A DNA stretch of 32,805 bases from Kosakonia oryziphila (GTDB lineage: Bacteria > Pseudomonadota > Gammaproteobacteria > Enterobacterales > Enterobacteriaceae): the NCBI RefSeq assembly GCF_900094795.1, contig NZ_FMBC01000051.1:1-32805 (forward strand), read 5' to 3'. A program made the translations under genes and the position numbers. Positions 17,471 through 25,332 of this stretch are shown here, piece by piece; the first letter of the stretch is position 1; each line of letters opens with the position of its first letter. Under the pieces are notes generated by a model. That model saw nothing but the letters and a program-made list of their open reading frames with translations, made no database searches and had not been told where the DNA came from.

Positions 17471-19515
17471 TGAGCGGCAAGAAAAAACCTGTACCGTCTG
17501 TTTCAGTTAAATATGCCCGGCATGGTGCATCTACTAAGGCTAATGTGCTTGGGATGCGGCCTATGCAAGAGCGGGCCTATGAGAAACGCGGAGAACAATA
17601 CCTCCTCATCAAGTCGCCGCCTGCTTCCGGTAAGAGTCGAGCGCTGATGTTCATCGCGCTCGATAAACTCGAAAACCAAGGGATCAAGCAGGCAATCATC
17701 GTCGTGCCAGAGAAATCCATCGGCTCTAGCTTCAACAATGAACTGCTGTCGCACTATGGCTTCTGGGCTGATTGGCAGGTCGAACCTAAATGGAACTTGT
17801 GTAACGCACCGGGTAACGACAACGGCGGTAAGGTGAAATCTCTCGGTGCTTTTCTTGAAAGTAGCGACAAGGTACTGGTTTGCACACATGCAACCTTTCG
17901 CTTCGCGGTCGATACTTATGGCGTTGAAGCGTTTGACAACCGCCTGATTGCTGTTGATGAATTCCACCATGTTTCAGCCAACCCGGATAACAAGCTCGGT
18001 CAGCATCTGGGACAGTTCATCGAGCGGGACAAGACACACATCGTCGCCATGACAGGATCCTACTTTCGAGGTGATGCGGAAGCCGTTTTAGCACCACAGG
18101 ATGAATCCAAGTTCGATACTGTCACCTATACCTACTACGAACAGCTCAACGGTTACGAGTACCTCAAACAACTCGACATCGGTTACTTCTTCTACAGTGA
18201 CTCTTACGTCGATGACATCCTCAATGTTCTCGATCCTGCACAGAAGACCATTATCCACATTCCGAACGTCAATTCACGTGAGAGCACGAAGGATAAGATC
18301 AAGGAGGTCGAGCACATTCTTGGTGAGCTTGGAGATTGGCAAGGAGCAGACCCTGCGACTGGTTTTCAACTAGTCAAATGCCTTGATGGCCGAGTGTTGC
18401 GTATCGCTGACTTAGTGGACCCAACAAGCCAAGGCAAGATTCAGGAAAGTCTCCGTGCTGTAGATATGAAGACAGACCGCAACTATGTGGACATCATTAT
18501 TGCACTCGGTATGGCGAAGGAAGGTTTTGACTGGATCTGGTGTGAACATGCACTGACTGTTGGCTACCGTGCCAGCTTAACTGAGATCGTACAGATCATC
18601 GGTCGCGCCACTCGTGATGCGCCGGGTAAAACCAACGCGAGATTTACTAACCTGATCGCCGAGCCGGACGCTGTAGAGGGCGCAGTCACCGAGGCCGTCA
18701 ATGATACCTTAAAAGCCATTGCGGCAAGCCTGCTGATGGAGCAGGTATTGGCTCCGCGCTTCGAGTTCAAGCCCAAGAATCCAGAAAGCGGCCCGACTAC
18801 AGGTTTTGACTATGGTGATGGAGGGTATGACCCGGATAGCTGTAATATTGGTGTTAATGAGCAGACAGGGACGTATCAAATTGAGATTAAGGGACTTACC
18901 GAGCCCAAAAGCAAAGAGGCTGCACGCATCTGTCAGGAAGATTTAAACGAAGTGATCGCGGCCTTCGTGCAGGACAAGCCAGCCCTCGAACGAGGTCTGT
19001 TCGATGAAGAGCTGATTCCCGAAGAATTAACTCAGGTTCGTATGGGTAAGATCATCAAAGAAAAGTATCCTGAACTTGACGCTGAAGATCAGGAGGCTGT
19101 CCGTCAGCACGCTATCGCCGCCCTTAACCTCACGCAGCAGGCCAAGCAGCTTGTCACCGGAGAGAACGATGGGACGCTTAATACTGCTCTTATTGACGGA
19201 GTGCGTCGCTTTGCGATGGACGTACGCGATTTAGACATAGATCTTATCGACCGCATCAACCCCTTCGGTGAAGCCTATGCCATCCTTGCTAAGGCGATGA
19301 GCGAAGATAGTTTGAAGCAGGTCGCGGCGGCCATCTCCGCCAAGCGCACCTCTATTACGCCTGAAGATGCTAAAGTGATCGCCAAGCGTGCCGCTGAATT
19401 CAAGCGTGAACGTGAGCGACTTCCATCGTTAACTTCGTCGGATGCCTGGGAAAAACACCTTGCCGAAGGCGCAGCCGCGTTTATGCGTTTCAGGGCGGAG
19501 GGGCGTTATGAGTAA
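17470..19515 (+). CDS. SF2 DExH-box helicase of the methyltransferase operon
   Basis: The 681-residue protein has the SF2 helicase motifs in order: a Q-like segment MRPMQERAY (29-37), Walker A PPASGKS (50-56), DEFH box (Asp163-His166), TGS motif III (Thr195-Ser197) and motif VI QIIGRATR (Gln375-Arg382). The C-terminal third (about 450-681) has no recognised domain and is helical and charged. By analogy with type I and type III restriction subunits, it would translocate DNA after recognition. It starts in a TAATG overlap with the methyltransferase and overlaps the GIY-YIG gene by eight bases, so all three should be made together. No nuclease motif is visible in it. Confidence 0.9.
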   Translation: MSGKKKPVPSVSVKYARHGASTKANVLGMRPMQERAYEKRGEQYLLIKSPPASGKSRALMFIALDKLENQGIKQAIIVVPEKSIGSSFNNELLSHYGFWADWQVEPKWNLCNAPGNDNGGKVKSLGAFLESSDKVLVCTHATFRFAVDTYGVEAFDNRLIAVDEFHHVSANPDNKLGQHLGQFIERDKTHIVAMTGSYFRGDAEAVLAPQDESKFDTVTYTYYEQLNGYEYLKQLDIGYFFYSDSYVDDILNVLDPAQKTIIHIPNVNSRESTKDKIKEVEHILGELGDWQGADPATGFQLVKCLDGRVLRIADLVDPTSQGKIQESLRAVDMKTDRNYVDIIIALGMAKEGFDWIWCEHALTVGYRASLTEIVQIIGRATRDAPGKTNARFTNLIAEPDAVEGAVTEAVNDTLKAIAASLLMEQVLAPRFEFKPKNPESGPTTGFDYGDGGYDPDSCNIGVNEQTGTYQIEIKGLTEPKSKEAARICQEDLNEVIAAFVQDKPALERGLFDEELIPEELTQVRMGKIIKEKYPELDAEDQEAVRQHAIAALNLTQQAKQLVTGENDGTLNTALIDGVRRFAMDVRDLDIDLIDRINPFGEAYAILAKAMSEDSLKQVAAAISAKRTSITPEDAKVIAKRAAEFKRERERLPSLTSSDAWEKHLAEGAAAFMRFRAEGRYE

Positions 19516-20686
19516 TTCTGATTTAGACGATTTGGCGGCCGAACTTGCCGAGTTTGCACCACCTGAGAAGAAAAAAGGATACTCAGCCAGCGAGGAGCGT
19601 GTCATAGCCAGTTTTGAGGAAATTCAACGCTTCGTTAAGCAACATGGGCGTACTCCGCAACATGGTGAAGATCGCGATATCTTCGAGCGTTTATATGCCG
19701 TGCGGCTCGACCGTCTACGTCGCCTCACTAGCTGGCATGCTTTGCTTACGCCGATAGATAAGCAGGGCCTCTTAGCTGGGGAAGGCGTCGTAGCGGAGTT
19801 AGCGGACGCAATTATTGACCTCGATGATTTGGCTGCCGAACTGGCGGATGTTACCAGCGAGGAAGACATAACAGTCTTACGTCATGTTCGTACCAGCACC
19901 GAAAAGCGTGCTGCAAAAGGGATCGCGGATCGCAAGCCGTGTGAGGACTTTGATACGTTTAAGCCGCTATTTGAGCAAGTGCGCAGCGATCTGAGTTCAG
20001 GGTTAAGGGTGACTCGACCATTTGGACAGTATGCAACTATTGAAGTGGGTCATTGGTTCATCCTAGATGGTCAAACAGCTTATGTGTCTGAGGAAGGAAC
20101 AGAGTTCGACTCGCCACAGGGTAAGAAGGATGCTCGGCTGCGTGTCATTTTCTCAAATGGTACGGAAAGTAATCTTCTTCGACTATCACTGGTTCGTGCT
20201 TTGTACAAAGACGAAACAGCACGCCGAATTACCGATCCAGACATGGGACCCTTGTTCAGCGATTCTCTAGAAGAGAGCGATCTAGAAAGTGGCACCATTT
20301 ATGTGTTGCGCTCGTTATCTGAAAATCCTTATGTGGCCGAGCATCGCGATGTCATTCACAAGATTGGTGTGACCGGCGGCAAGGTAGAGACGCGCATAGC
20401 CAACGCTGAACACGATTCCACCTATTTATTGGCGAAGGTCGAGGTGGTCGCTTCATACAAGCTCGCAGGTATCAACCGCACGCGGATGGAAAACCTTTTT
20501 CACAGGCTGTTCGCACCCGCACGACTTAACATCACCATTCACGACCGTTTCGGCCATCCTGTTCAGCCCGAGGAATGGTTCCTCGTTCCGTTGTTCGTCA
20601 TCGACGAGGCGGTTAAACGTATCAAGGATGGTAGCATCATTGAGTATATCTATGACCCCATGTGTGCAAAGCTGGTGAAAATATAA
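19508..20686 (+). CDS. GIY-YIG nuclease (T5orf172 / Mug113-like)
   Basis: The 392-residue protein ends in a GIY-YIG domain of the T5orf172/Mug113 type: GTIYVLRS (262-269), HKIGVTGG (284-291) with Arg296, Glu328 and His332 in MENLFHRLF, and the closing EEWF. In this family Tyr, Arg and Glu form the nuclease centre. The N-terminal 250 residues are unrecognised; the segment DLDDLAAELA occurs twice (residues 5-14 and 104-113), suggesting a duplicated docking helix. Its ATG lies in the end of the helicase gene (ATGAGTAA overlap), so it is translationally coupled. I infer that it is the cutting subunit. The longer frame from 19442 lies wholly inside the helicase gene and is not used. Confidence 0.9.
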   Translation: MSNSDLDDLAAELAEFAPPEKKKGYSASEERVIASFEEIQRFVKQHGRTPQHGEDRDIFERLYAVRLDRLRRLTSWHALLTPIDKQGLLAGEGVVAELADAIIDLDDLAAELADVTSEEDITVLRHVRTSTEKRAAKGIADRKPCEDFDTFKPLFEQVRSDLSSGLRVTRPFGQYATIEVGHWFILDGQTAYVSEEGTEFDSPQGKKDARLRVIFSNGTESNLLRLSLVRALYKDETARRITDPDMGPLFSDSLEESDLESGTIYVLRSLSENPYVAEHRDVIHKIGVTGGKVETRIANAEHDSTYLLAKVEVVASYKLAGINRTRMENLFHRLFAPARLNITIHDRFGHPVQPEEWFLVPLFVIDEAVKRIKDGSIIEYIYDPMCAKLVKI

Positions 20687-20747
20687 GGCCAGAAAGTACC
20701 CTGGCCATAAACCTAAGTGTCAGGGAACAGAAAGGCATTATAAGGCT

Positions 20748-20774
20748 AAAGATGACTCGGTTCGAGTCGTCTTT
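20748..20774 (+). terminator. Terminator-like hairpin after the GIY-YIG gene
   Basis: AAAGATGACTCG (20748-20759) pairs with CGAGTCGTCTTT (20763-20774) with one G-T pair and a 3-nt loop, about 60 bases after the GIY-YIG stop. A second smaller hairpin (GGCCAG / CTGGCC) lies closer to the stop. These probably end the methyltransferase operon. Confidence 0.7.
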
Positions 20775-21100
20775 CATCCTCATAGAAGCCGCTACGGTGC
20801 GTCAGTCCAACTATAGGGCAGGATCGTCTACCGGGGCGGGGTCAGTCCAGTTACTTTCAAGTGCTATGATCTGATTCGTGGTTAAAAAAAACTGCTTTCA
20901 TAACTATTTTTCTTGTTGGTAGATAAGTACTTACTTCCGCTGTTCGCTCATAGTAGAGCTTAACAAGCCGTTGCCTCTATCAACGACAGAAAGTTTTCCC
21001 CCTTACCCCAGCAACATCAAATCCATGCAGAAAGGCCGTACTTCTTACCGGAAGTGCGGCCTTTTTGCATTTATAACGTTAACCACAAAGGAGTTTCATT
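20775..21100. other. Gene-free region before the DUF932 cassette
   Basis: No gene is supported. The left part appears to be the junction between the defence cargo and the conserved CP4-type cassette. A terminator (21032-21066) and a ribosome binding site AAAGGAG (21087-21093) for the next gene are the only structures I can name. Confidence 0.5.
21032..21066 (+). terminator. Rho-independent terminator upstream of the DUF932 gene
   Basis: AAGGCCGTACTTC (21032-21044) pairs with GAAGTGCGGCCTT (21051-21063) with one G-T pair and is followed by Ts to 21066. It lies 35 bases before the DUF932 start and may be an attenuator or the end of a short upstream RNA. Confidence 0.8.
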
Positions 21101-21919
21101 ATGCGTTTAGCCAGCCGCTTTGGCCGAGTTAACCAGATTCGCCGCGACCGTCCACTGACAAACGACGAGTTGATGGCCCATGTACCCAGTGTATTTGGTA
21201 CCGACAAGCACGAATCCCGCTCAGACCGCTACACCTACATCCCAACCATCACACTGCTTGATAGCCTGAAGCAGGAAGGCTTTCAGCCATTCTTTGCCTG
21301 CCAGACCCGAGTGCGCAACCAGAGCAAGCGTGAGCACACCAAACACATGCTGCGCCTGCGTCGTGAGGGGCAAATCACCGGTAAGCAGGTGCCGGAAATC
21401 ATTCTGCTCAACAGCCATGACGGCTCCAGCTCATACCAGATGTTGCCGGGGCTATTTCGTGCAGTCTGCCAGAACGGGCTGATTTGCGGTGAGAGCTTTG
21501 GTGAAGTACGTGTGCCGCATAAAGGCAACGTGGTGGAGAAAGTCATTGAAGGGGCTTACGAAGTGCTCGGAATTTTTGACCAGGTGGAAGAGAAGCGCGA
21601 TGCCATGCAGTCGCTTTTGTTACCGCCACCAGCACAGCAGGCGATGGCGAAAGCGGCATTAACCTATCGCTTTGGTGAAGAGCATCAGCCGGTGACGGAA
21701 TCGCAGATCCTTTCCTCGCGCCGCTGGCAGGATGAAAGCAACGACCTGTGGACCACTTACCAACGCATTCAGGAGAACTTGATAAAAGGCGGACTATTGG
21801 GACGAACGACGAAAGGTCAGCGTACTCAAACCCGTGCTGTCAAAGGTATCGACGGAGATGTAAAGCTCAATCGTGCTCTATGGGTGATGGCTGAAAATAT
21901 GCTTCAACTCGCTTCATAA
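21101..21919 (+). CDS. DUF932 protein (YfjQ/YafZ-like)
   Basis: This is a 272-residue member of the DUF932 family common on plasmids and CP4-type islands (YfjQ, YafZ, YubP). The conserved RFGRVNQIRRDRPLTNDELM N-terminus, LLNSHDGSSSYQMLPGLFR and CQNGLICGESFGEVRVPHKG segments are present. The biochemical role is unknown. The gene starts with ATG eight bases after AAAGGAG and opens the RadC/DUF987/CbeA/CbtA cassette at the right end of island 1. Confidence 0.92.
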   Translation: MRLASRFGRVNQIRRDRPLTNDELMAHVPSVFGTDKHESRSDRYTYIPTITLLDSLKQEGFQPFFACQTRVRNQSKREHTKHMLRLRREGQITGKQVPEIILLNSHDGSSSYQMLPGLFRAVCQNGLICGESFGEVRVPHKGNVVEKVIEGAYEVLGIFDQVEEKRDAMQSLLLPPPAQQAMAKAALTYRFGEEHQPVTESQILSSRRWQDESNDLWTTYQRIQENLIKGGLLGRTTKGQRTQTRAVKGIDGDVKLNRALWVMAENMLQLAS

Positions 21920-21951
21920 ACAACTTTTTCTATTACCTGTAAGGCCCTGTC

Positions 21952-22407
21952 ATGTCAGAGATAAATCTACCTCCTGATCTTCCAGTAACTGAAGCGCGCA
22001 CCATTCGTCGCGCTATCCGCTTACTGGAAAAATATCAGCGCCAGCCTGGCGAACAATTTCATTCCACTACCTTCACCAAAACCTGGCTGCAGTTGCGTCT
22101 TGCCCTGCAGGAACGCGAAGTGTTTCTTGTTTTATATCTCGATAATCAGAACCGTCTTCTGGAATGTGAGACGCTCTTTACGGGCACGATTAACCATACC
22201 GAAGTCCATCTGGCACTACGCCATAACGCTGCCGCTGTGATTCTGGCCCATAACCATCCATCCGGAGAGACAGAACCGAGTAAACAGGATCGAAACATCA
22301 CTCAACATCTTGTGAACGCGCTGGCAATGGTAGATGTGCGGGTGCTGGACCATCTTATTGTTGGCATCGGCGATGTGCTTTCTTTTGCTGAACGCGGCTG
22401 GCTATGA
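21952..22407 (+). CDS. RadC-family JAB/MPN protein (YfjY/YeeS-like)
   Basis: The 151-residue product is the short island-borne form of RadC with the metal-binding JAB/MPN motif His100-Asn-His102-Pro-Ser-Gly and Asp113, where His and Asp coordinate zinc in the JAMM fold. Chromosomal RadC is about 220 residues and has an extra N-terminal HhH domain, which this form lacks, as do YfjY and YeeS. Despite the name, a DNA repair role is doubtful. It follows the DUF932 gene by 32 bases. Its stop lies just before the DUF987 gene, with which it shares a transcript. Confidence 0.95.
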   Translation: MSEINLPPDLPVTEARTIRRAIRLLEKYQRQPGEQFHSTTFTKTWLQLRLALQEREVFLVLYLDNQNRLLECETLFTGTINHTEVHLALRHNAAAVILAHNHPSGETEPSKQDRNITQHLVNALAMVDVRVLDHLIVGIGDVLSFAERGWL

Positions 22408-22415
22408 GGCTAACC

Positions 22416-22637
22416 ATGAAAATCATCGATAAAAAGGCCGCGATGGCGATTCAGCGGCAGCATACGGACTCCCGAATTTTTCGCTACTGCACGGGCAAAT
22501 ACCAATGGCACGGCAGCACCAGTCATTACACCGGTCAGGATGTCGCGGAAATTTCCGGTGTGCTGGCGGTTTACGCAGAACGTCGTCGAGACAACCACGG
22601 TCCGTATACACGGCTGATGTGCATCACCACCAACTGA
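22416..22637 (+). CDS. DUF987 protein (YeeT/YpjJ-like)
   Basis: This 73-residue protein of the DUF987 family is always found between radC-like and cbeA genes on CP4-type islands. It is recognised by FRYCTGKYQWHGS, VAEISGVLAVYAERR and GPYTRLM. Function unknown. I chose the ATG at 22416, which gives the family start MKIID-like and has GAGG seven bases upstream (within the RadC stop); the frame also has an ATG at 22404 that overlaps radC. Confidence 0.88.
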   Translation: MKIIDKKAAMAIQRQHTDSRIFRYCTGKYQWHGSTSHYTGQDVAEISGVLAVYAERRRDNHGPYTRLMCITTN

Positions 22638-22658
22638 CATTTAATAAGGAGTAGAAAA

Positions 22659-22982
22659 ATGCAAAATTCATGGGGACTGAAGCGCGATATATCGCCGTGC
22701 TTCGGTGCAAGGCTTGTGCAGGAAGGTTGTCGCCTGCATTTTCTGGCGGACCGTGCAGGTATTAGCGGTACGTTTAACGAGGAGGAGGCGCTGTGTCTGG
22801 ATCAGGTATTTCCGCTAGTGATGAAACAGCTTGAATTGATGCTTACAACCGGTGAACTGAATCCACGCTATCAGCATTGCGTCACGTTGCATCATAACGG
22901 ACTCACCTGCAAGGCTGACACTCTCGACTCTCATGGCTATGTTTACATCGTTATTTATCCTCAAGCATCTACAACCAAGTAA
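22659..22982 (+). CDS. CbeA/YeeU/YfjZ-family antitoxin
   Basis: CbeA-type proteins are type IV antitoxins: they do not bind the toxin but stabilise the FtsZ and MreB polymers that the partner toxin attacks. The 107-residue product resembles YfjZ (WGLKRDISPCFGARLVQEG, RLHFLADRAGI, MKQLELMLTTGELNPR, HNGLTCKADTL, GYVYIVIYP). It starts 21 bases after the DUF987 gene with AAGGAG ahead, and is followed at 30 bases by the toxin gene, the normal order. Confidence 0.94.
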   Translation: MQNSWGLKRDISPCFGARLVQEGCRLHFLADRAGISGTFNEEEALCLDQVFPLVMKQLELMLTTGELNPRYQHCVTLHHNGLTCKADTLDSHGYVYIVIYPQASTTK

Positions 22983-23012
22983 ACCTTCTCTTCTTTTATC
23001 AGGATCTAACAC

Positions 23013-23342
23013 ATGCACATTTCATCTGTACCGGCCACGGTGCCGGTTTCATCACGCCTGTCACCCGTACAGGTCTGGCAGCAACTGTTAACGTATCTGC
23101 TGGAACATCATTACGGTCTGGTACTTAACGACACGCCATTCCACGACGACGCGGCCATTCAGGAACATATCGAGGCGGGGATAACTCTAGCCGATGCGGT
23201 GAATTTTCTGGTCGAAAAGTACGAACTGGTTCGTATAGACCGGAAGGGATTTTCATGGCAAGAGCAGACCCCGTATATTTCCGTAGTAGATATTCGGCGA
23301 GCAAGGCGCTCTACCGGCTTGCTAAAAACTAACGTGAAATAA
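23013..23342 (+). CDS. CbtA/YeeV/YpjF-family toxin
   Basis: CbtA toxins inhibit assembly of FtsZ and MreB and so stop division and rod growth. The 109-residue product carries the family core: [52 protein letters not shown] and [12 protein letters not shown]. CbtA of K-12 is 124 residues, and YpjF is nearer this length; the C-terminal extension after TGLL is short. It is the last gene of island 1; the degenerate tmRNA tail lies about 190 bases downstream. Confidence 0.93.
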   Translation: MHISSVPATVPVSSRLSPVQVWQQLLTYLLEHHYGLVLNDTPFHDDAAIQEHIEAGITLADAVNFLVEKYELVRIDRKGFSWQEQTPYISVVDIRRARRSTGLLKTNVK

Positions 23343-23524
23343 ACGGCTAAATACAGAGCAGACTAAAGGAAAGCAAAATGCTAATCTCACAGACGAAGAG
23401 ACTCATGCTGTAACCTCCCCCCCTGCAAAAAACCTGACATTTTCTTTTAGGACCAACAATGGGACCAAAATGAAAATTGAATTGATTATTAGCACATATA
23501 AAACAAATAGTTATAAAACCAATT

Positions 23525-23545
23525 CAGACTCCGCCAGCCCACCAA
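23525..23545 (+). repeat. Degenerate tmRNA-tail copy, probable att junction of islands 1 and 2
   Basis: GCCAGCCCACCA (23533-23544) equals the tmRNA tail GCCAGCTCCACCA with one T missing, and the bases before it (TTCAGACTCC) resemble TTCAACTCCC of ssrA. It is followed, as at ssrA, by a terminator-like hairpin and an integrase gene. The most likely reading is a past attR/attL junction between two elements; the deletion may have made it inactive. Confidence 0.6.
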
Positions 23546-23549
23546 ACCT

Positions 23550-23585
23550 AACGGCTTGATTCTCTTAGAGATTCAGGCCGTTTTT
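23550..23585 (+). terminator. Terminator before integrase 2
   Basis: AACGGC with GCCGTT forms the base of a long imperfect stem over TGATTCTC / GAGATTCA, followed by TTTTT. Its place just after the tmRNA-tail copy copies the ssrA plus terminator layout at 6179-6211, although the sequence differs. Confidence 0.8.
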
Positions 23586-23626
23586 CTTTGGGCATGTGGC
23601 ACAACTGTGACTCAGGAGTGTACCAT

Positions 23627-25330
23627 ATGCCGTCCAACAGCATCCCCCATTACCTCTACAAGCGTAATCACACATGGTGGTTTAGAAAGCGCTTTGTATC
23701 CCAGGGCAATGCAATCGAGTACAGGCTGAGCCTGCAAACAGCAAGCTTACAGCGTGCCCGGTTTCTCGCCCTGCGTTTACAGACACTTTGCCAACAGATG
23801 GTTGCTTCTTTGGGGGCCCCCAAGAAACAGAAGAATGGCGTGATGGAAAAATCAGCACAAGAGCAAATCAAAGCAAAACTTCGAGCAAAAATTGCCGAAT
23901 GGACCGCCGAAGAAACAGAACATTGGTTCTGCGGTTCTGCACGTAACGAAGGCGACCTGAACGATTATCTAGAGACGTTAGATATGGTCGTCTCTGATTT
24001 GAAGGAACGCATTGCTTACGATGATAAGCCATCCCTGCACCGGACCGAAGCAAATACAGTTTTGGACGAACTGCCACACCTCAAAGCCACTCTCAGCGAA
24101 TACGATTATCAAGTTATTGCTCGTATGGTGGCGCAAGCCAAGGTCAAATCATTGCAGGATACCCGAGCGATCATTCTTGGTGGTGATGCTGAGTGGCTTT
24201 CAGCTTCCTCCCCTGCAACTTTGCCTCCCTTTGCAGCGGATTCGTTAGACTCCCCAACACTGTCTGAATTGTTACAAACTTATGCTACTGAAAATAAGGC
24301 TAAGGGCCACTCCAAACGTACCCAGAAAAAGTATGAATGGTACGGAGCACTTATCCTCAGCTCATTTGGTGACGTGCCCGTTCATACCATCAGCGGGGCA
24401 ATGGGCAGGGAATTTTATGATAACCTTTCAAAACTTCCTATGGGTCTTCAAAAGGAGGTATTGCTGGCCTCAAGGTTAAGTAACCTTATTGAAACTAATA
24501 CAGAAAAATCAATCAGTTTGGTTACGGCTAACGCCCATCATGGCAAAATCAACCAGTTCTTTGAGTGGGTGGTGGATAAGAAGCACATTCCGTCAAGTCC
24601 ATTCCCAAGTAGAAGTATTCCTATGCCAAAGAAAAACCACAAAGATGATAGAGCCTCTATCACTGATGCTGAGGCAAAGCGGGTATTCAGCCATACCTTG
24701 TTTACCGAGCACCAAGGTATTAAAACAAAGCTGGTGCAACATCCTCATCACTTCTTTTTACCCTTAATTTGCCTATTTACGGGGATGCGTGCAGGAGAAG
24801 TATCTCAACTTTACATTGATGATATCGTAGATGTGGATGGAGTTCATTGCTTCCTCATCGACAACCGCCGGGAAGATCAATGGTTAAAGACACCAAATGC
24901 CAAGCGTTTCATTCCAGTTCATCAAGAGCTCATCGGGCTAGGTTTTTTAGATTTTATCAAAGATTTGAAGGAAAAATTTACAGACGATACACGTTTGTTT
25001 CATAACATCCCGCTGATTCAAGATAGCTATTCAGCCAAACCCAGCGAGTGGTTTATCCGCAACTTCCGCGACGCCTTAGGACAACCTTCTCACGTAACAT
25101 TGCATGGATTTCGGCACATGTTCAGAGACAAATTGGTGAATTTAACAGATTCAGAGGAGCGAATTTGCCGGTTGATGGGTCACCAGATCAATAGTTATGG
25201 CAACTCCTTGTTGGCTGATCAGCGAGTGATGCAACAGTTGGTAAACTCCATTGATTTTAGTGAAATCATTTCCGATGTACGGCCTTATACATCATTGGGA
25301 ATGTTCCACCAGCTCAAAGGGAGGGCGTAG
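23627..25330 (+). CDS. Tyrosine integrase, DUF6538 type
   Basis: The 567-residue protein begins with the DUF6538 segment (SIPHYLYKRNHTWWFRKRF) common to a large class of integrases, and ends with a catalytic domain: Arg388 (TGMRAGEVS), His493 and Arg496 (HGFRH), the second His in LMGHQ and Tyr524 (NSYGN). It would integrate island 2 near the tmRNA tail. The ATG at 23627 is preceded by AGGAG; the upstream frame from 23588 lacks one. It is unlike integrase 1 in sequence and length, supporting a separate element. It ends two bases before the start of the nuclease-like gene. Confidence 0.93.
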   Translation: MPSNSIPHYLYKRNHTWWFRKRFVSQGNAIEYRLSLQTASLQRARFLALRLQTLCQQMVASLGAPKKQKNGVMEKSAQEQIKAKLRAKIAEWTAEETEHWFCGSARNEGDLNDYLETLDMVVSDLKERIAYDDKPSLHRTEANTVLDELPHLKATLSEYDYQVIARMVAQAKVKSLQDTRAIILGGDAEWLSASSPATLPPFAADSLDSPTLSELLQTYATENKAKGHSKRTQKKYEWYGALILSSFGDVPVHTISGAMGREFYDNLSKLPMGLQKEVLLASRLSNLIETNTEKSISLVTANAHHGKINQFFEWVVDKKHIPSSPFPSRSIPMPKKNHKDDRASITDAEAKRVFSHTLFTEHQGIKTKLVQHPHHFFLPLICLFTGMRAGEVSQLYIDDIVDVDGVHCFLIDNRREDQWLKTPNAKRFIPVHQELIGLGFLDFIKDLKEKFTDDTRLFHNIPLIQDSYSAKPSEWFIRNFRDALGQPSHVTLHGFRHMFRDKLVNLTDSEERICRLMGHQINSYGNSLLADQRVMQQLVNSIDFSEIISDVRPYTSLGMFHQLKGRA

Positions 25331-25332
25331 CA

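Larger units (their letters stand above)
6133..23544. mobile_element. Integrative genomic island 1 at ssrA (CP4-57-like)
   Basis: The segment starts at the tmRNA tail and ends at a degenerate copy of it near 23540. It carries a P4-type integrase at its left edge, an AlpA-like regulator, and at the right edge the DUF932 - RadC - DUF987 - CbeA - CbtA cassette typical of CP4 cryptic prophages; K-12 CP4-57 occupies the same site. Between them lies variable cargo: a zinc-finger protein, an EcsC-like/YaaW-like cluster and a methyltransferase-helicase-GIY-YIG operon. Boundaries rest on the repeats and are inferred. Confidence 0.7.

Noticed and set aside
20662-20874. 70-codon frame overlapping the end of the GIY-YIG gene
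   Set aside because: It overlaps a strong gene and runs through the terminator hairpin at 20748-20774.
23525-23545. A second tRNA or tmRNA gene ending in CCACCA
   Set aside because: No acceptor, anticodon or T-arm partner sequence is found upstream; only the tail is present, as expected for an att copy.
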